Origin: a virus
DNA: 37,719 nucleotides
Direction: 5' to 3' (one strand)
Virus record (IMG/VR): IMGVR_UViG_3300044616_001451
Span: 1 to 37,719 of that record
This document shows positions 34,915 through 37,719 of the stretch, piece after piece. The first letter of the stretch is position 1, and each line of letters opens with the position of its first letter. The notes under the pieces are model-generated. The model made no database searches. It saw only the letters and a list, made by a program, of their open reading frames with translations, and was not told the DNA's origin. Both the position numbers and the translations under genes were made by a program.

Positions 34915-35815
34915 CTATAGAAGTTGGGGCATAACTATAATTGCCCCCTAAAGGCATATTCCCCGCCGAAGGGAAGCCTTGCACCATGTTAGTCGCCCCG
35001 CCGCCGCCAAAAAAACCACCTAATGATCCTCCAGCCATCCCACCCACAGGGCCACCAAACGCAAGCCCACCCAAAGCCAACCCTCCCCCAATAAGCTGCT
35101 GGCCTAAGCTCGATTTCTTATAAGGCGTCGCCGATGTCGTAACGCCCGTACCTGGTATATTTGCACCTTGTAAATTGCGATTAAAAGCCTCTAATAAAGC
35201 CAATGGTTTATTTTGACGAGTTGTACCAATTTTTGACAAATCAGAACCTGCAGCTTGTTGCGCCAATAAAGGACTATACGACAACTGCTCATAAGACGGA
35301 GCAAGGCCCAAAGCATTTTGCTGATTCCCACGTTCCGCCTGATAATTCTGCAAAGCAACCGTTGACATGTTATCCGCAAGTTCACGCGAAAAATCTCTCC
35401 CTGATGTGGCTAAACCCTGCTGAAAATCCGATCCCCCAAAAGCCCCAGAACGCCCATAACCCGCCCTCAAAGACGGCAATACATTCTCATTGTATGACTG
35501 TTCTGACCGACGAGCAATCACATCCATATAATTTTGCAATTCCGGCGTAATACCCAAATAATCGCCCTGCAACGTCCTTTGTAGTTGGTTTTGCGCCGCT
35601 AACGATGTTTGAGACAATCCGCCAGACGCTTGGTCATATAAAGCCCGCGTCGCCGCCTCTTCCTCTGGTGATATATAAGGACCACCAACACCTTGATCGT
35701 ATAGCTTTCTTGCCTCACCAGCGGAAAACTCCAACTGAGGCTGCAAATAAGCAGGGGCAGAATTCGTTGTGGTTGTGGTTTGAACCCCTTTTTTTGGCTT
35801 AAAAATACCACCCAT
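34886..35815 (-). CDS. Gly-rich ejection/internal virion protein (309 aa)
   Basis: Starts MGGIFKPKKGVQTTTTTNSA, then a helical middle (LAAQNQLQRTLQGDYLGITP, ALQNYQAERGNQQNALGLA), and ends in a long Gly-rich hydrophobic segment (LIGGGLALGGLAFGGPVGGM) that resembles membrane-inserting parts of ejection proteins. It is the first of three such genes and overlaps the next by 29 bp. It probably enters the host envelope with the DNA. Confidence 0.72.
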   Translation of the reverse strand: MGGIFKPKKGVQTTTTTNSAPAYLQPQLEFSAGEARKLYDQGVGGPYISPEEEAATRALYDQASGGLSQTSLAAQNQLQRTLQGDYLGITPELQNYMDVIARRSEQSYNENVLPSLRAGYGRSGAFGGSDFQQGLATSGRDFSRELADNMSTVALQNYQAERGNQQNALGLAPSYEQLSYSPLLAQQAAGSDLSKIGTTRQNKPLALLEAFNRNLQGANIPGTGVTTSATPYKKSSLGQQLIGGGLALGGLAFGGPVGGMAGGSLGGFFGGGGATNMVQGFPSAGNMPLGGNYSYAPTSIGGWFGRRGF

Positions 35816-35816
35816 A

Positions 35817-36266
35817 TTATTGCCCCACCATTAAAACACCAAGTTTTTTAAAACCAAATTTTGCCCATAAGTTATGAAACAATCGATCTGTTTTTTCACT
35901 TATACCAGAACCACACAAAGCATACACAATTTTTGCATCTAAAGCCTTAGCTAACTTCACAACAGAACCCGCTAACATTCTGGATGCAACCGTGCCACGA
36001 AACTCAGGAACAATGTAAAACTTGTCCACATCGCCTTCCTTCTGCACATAATACGTATGACAAACATTGAGGGAACAAAACCCAACTGGCACACCATCCC
36101 CTGTTTCAATCAAAAGGATATATTGCCAGTCCCTTATCATCTCTAGTGTATTTTCTTGACTGTAATCAAGCACTTTATACATGGTCTCAGAAAAAAACTG
36201 ATAACAAAGCCTTTCCACCAAAGGAAAATCCTCTACATCGGCTAGTCTTATCTTAAAATCATCCAT
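35817..36266 (-). CDS. GNAT acetyltransferase-like protein
   Basis: The 149-residue protein has the GNAT layout: N-terminal FKIRLADVEDFPLVERLCYQ, beta strands (YILLIETGDGVPVGFCSLNV), the acetyl-CoA-binding region VDKFYIVPEFRGTVASRMLA and C-terminal LWAKFGFKKLGVLMVG. The motif A (usually Q/R-x-x-G-x-G/A) is degenerate as RGTVAS, so activity is uncertain. Such genes occur in the tail-ejection clusters of several podoviruses, perhaps acting on the host or a virion protein. Single complete domain. Confidence 0.75.
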   Translation of the reverse strand: MDDFKIRLADVEDFPLVERLCYQFFSETMYKVLDYSQENTLEMIRDWQYILLIETGDGVPVGFCSLNVCHTYYVQKEGDVDKFYIVPEFRGTVASRMLAGSVVKLAKALDAKIVYALCGSGISEKTDRLFHNLWAKFGFKKLGVLMVGQ

Positions 36267-36268
36267 GA

Positions 36269-36598
36269 CTACCCTAAAATGATGTATCCATAATTCATGT
36301 CTGTATGGTTTTTTGATGCGTGGGTCAAAACAAAAGACCCATTATTCCTGCTCGCAAGGTACATATCTACGGTATGTCCTGCTGCATGTGCCGTCAATGG
36401 AACCCAAAACACTAACGCATTTGCTCTCATTCTTGCATCTGTAATTGTTGTGGACGTGGTGTGCGGCGCAACGGTAAACTCACCCGTTACATTAAGGCGG
36501 CCCTCCATCATCCCATCCCAGATGCGCGTCATTTTAACCAGATCAATGTTATCAGGATTGTAAACCTTGGGCACACGTTCATAGGTATTAACGGCCAT
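36269..36598 (-). CDS. conserved virion protein (109 aa)
   Basis: The 109-residue protein has RLNVTGEFTVAPHTTSTTIT, a region VPLTAHAAGHTVDMYLASRN and the ending FVLTHASKNHTDMNYGYIIL. This pattern (GSF..THA....D..YGY) recurs in many phage virion operons, where it codes for a small beta-rich structural protein. It starts in a TAATG overlap with the tail gene. The exact location in the particle is unknown. Confidence 0.7.
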   Translation of the reverse strand: MAVNTYERVPKVYNPDNIDLVKMTRIWDGMMEGRLNVTGEFTVAPHTTSTTITDARMRANALVFWVPLTAHAAGHTVDMYLASRNNGSFVLTHASKNHTDMNYGYIILG

Positions 36599-37719
36599 TA
36601 TTCATTCCCCGTAGGTCTAAACTCAACCATAAACCCCTTGGCCCGTGTCCACGTGCCCGATAACTTAATGACAAACTGCGTATACCGCGCAATTACATCA
36701 AAGTTTACGTTTTCCGTTATTGTGTTAAGGGCACCAAACGACGTTTGCGTTGGCATCTCTGTCTGCAGGTTTCTGTGATTTGTTGCCACCATAACCGTTG
36801 CATCCGTAACCACATGAAGGCCACTTAAATGCGCCCGACCATTCTTATTTAACCGGAAATCCTCCGTGTGCAATTCACCTTCCAAAGATGCACCACTAAA
36901 CGCCCCATACTTGTTGTTTGACGAAAACCCACCAAACACACGCAAACCCCCCGCATAAATCGGATCATCCAAAGACCCAGGAATGTTATCAATAGACCCG
37001 TAAAGCGTCTCTAACGTCTCCAGCGTTTGGGCTGTCGTGTACGACGATAACAAAAACCGCACAGGATACTGAATGACCGTCCATTCCTGCAATGACGTGT
37101 TATAAGATACCATCATATCAGGATACCCATTGGGAGAATTGATAGACGCAAAACTCCATAGGATATTCTTAGTCACAGGATCACGGGCACCCTGAATGCT
37201 TCTTAACTTTCCAAAGTCCACAAGATCATAAAAATACCGATCAATCTTGTTTTCCCCAATAGGTACAGAATTTGTCCCGTCAAAAGCATAAAACCCATCT
37301 GTCCCATAATAATAAATAACACTTCCATCCCTCACAAGAGAATTGGGGGCTAACGTCCCACGACCCCTTGGCAAAGGCCGCAATCCAAACGATGCTGGCT
37401 GGGCAATGTATTCCACCCGATAAATGGAATCCGTAAAGAACAACACCGCATAGTCATTAAGGGCCATTACACGCTGCCCAGTGCCTCCTACGTCCTCTCT
37501 AACATCATTAAAGCCCGCCCCTAGCCCTGAAGTCGTCCAGTCCGTTATGAGGCCCTGTGCTGACCATCTCAGGCGGGTGTAACGATCCGTCCCACCATCT
37601 ACAAGGTTAAAGGCAAGCAAAAATGAATTGGATACCGCAATATCCCGACACCGAGGTGGACTACCCGCTAAATTCCCAAACGTCCCCCCTACAGTCGTGT
37701 CATATCGCTGAAGGACATT
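36598..37719 (-). CDS. tail hub/stabilisation-like virion protein, C-terminal part (runs off the right edge)
   Basis: This part codes for the last ~340 residues of the 490-residue protein that starts at 478. The reading frame passes through 37593-37719, the copy of 1-127, without a stop. A TTG at 37620 is the first start-like codon if the window is read as linear, but it is not the true start. The sequence is beta-rich, with repeating blade-like segments (YAVLFFTDSIYRVEYIAQPA, SVIYYYGTDGFYAFDGTNSV, MVSYNTSLQEWTVIQYPVRF) that suggest a beta-propeller, as in P22 gp10. The C-terminal 100 residues have a jelly-roll-like character. Confidence 0.72.
   Translation of the reverse strand, partial: NVLQRYDTTVGGTFGNLAGSPPRCRDIAVSNSFLLAFNLVDGGTDRYTRLRWSAQGLITDWTTSGLGAGFNDVREDVGGTGQRVMALNDYAVLFFTDSIYRVEYIAQPASFGLRPLPRGRGTLAPNSLVRDGSVIYYYGTDGFYAFDGTNSVPIGENKIDRYFYDLVDFGKLRSIQGARDPVTKNILWSFASINSPNGYPDMMVSYNTSLQEWTVIQYPVRFLLSSYTTAQTLETLETLYGSIDNIPGSLDDPIYAGGLRVFGGFSSNNKYGAFSGASLEGELHTEDFRLNKNGRAHLSGLHVVTDATVMVATNHRNLQTEMPTQTSFGALNTITENVNFDVIARYTQFVIKLSGTWTRAKGFMVEFRPTGNE
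37593..37719. repeat. terminal direct repeat, right copy
   Basis: Identical to 1-127; see that entry. Removing it gives the true unit length of 37,592 bp. Confidence 0.95.

Overview
This window is a complete tailed-phage genome of about 37.6 kb. Its first and last 127 bases are identical, so the true unit is a 37,592-bp circle. The overlap equals a common assembler k-mer length, which points to circular closure or circular permutation of a metagenomic contig more than to biological terminal repeats. The tail gene at the left edge continues at the right edge. The genes look like a podovirus: P22/SU10-type portal, SU10-type capsid, a short-tail adaptor, three ejection-type proteins, a fibre, and no tape-measure or sheath gene. 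A GapR/DUF2312-like protein and a 3-TM holin of the gene-transfer-agent type suggest an alphaproteobacterial host. The genome looks AT-leaning by eye. The host is inferred, not proven. I see no integrase, DNA polymerase, RNA polymerase, tRNA or CRISPR array. 

Layout. Minus strand 8671 to 475, continuing across the join to about 36.6 kb: small and large terminase, portal, coiled-coil protein, scaffold, major capsid, adaptor and the 490-residue tail protein. Minus strand 36.6 to 26.1 kb: conserved virion protein, GNAT enzyme, three ejection proteins, fibre, and a series of small host-range or decoration proteins ending in a 21-residue-repeat protein. Plus strand 8.7 to 13.3 kb: an early operon of small proteins under promoters with GTGAAA..TTTCAC operators. 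Minus strand 15.8 to 13.2 kb: accessory operon with a Thg1-like 3'-5' polymerase and two broken genes. Minus strand 17.4 to 15.9 kb: replication genes with a lambda-like origin inside the initiator gene. Next to it lie a palindromic operator cluster and a plus-strand promoter for a strongly structured ~100-nt RNA. Minus strand 19.3 to 17.8 kb: GapR-like and accessory genes. Plus strand 19.3 to 26.0 kb: accessory genes, a divergent repressor-like gene at 21.6 kb, nuclease, ERF annealing protein and the lysis cassette, ending in a terminator that faces the structural genes. 

How it works together. Several operons begin with one shared promoter-leader cassette: a -10 overlapped by a GTATAT..ATATAC dyad, then CATATACC, AACMAACAA and RGGAG. 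This suggests a regulon under one phage repressor, perhaps the 97-residue protein at 21339-21632. Replication probably starts at the iterons in the DnaT/DUF1376-like gene and recruits host polymerase; ERF and the PD-(D/E)XK nuclease handle recombination and concatemers. The most promising new elements are the cloverleaf-like RNA at 17660-17760, the switch-like hairpin cluster at 8838-8931 and the phage Thg1-like enzyme.
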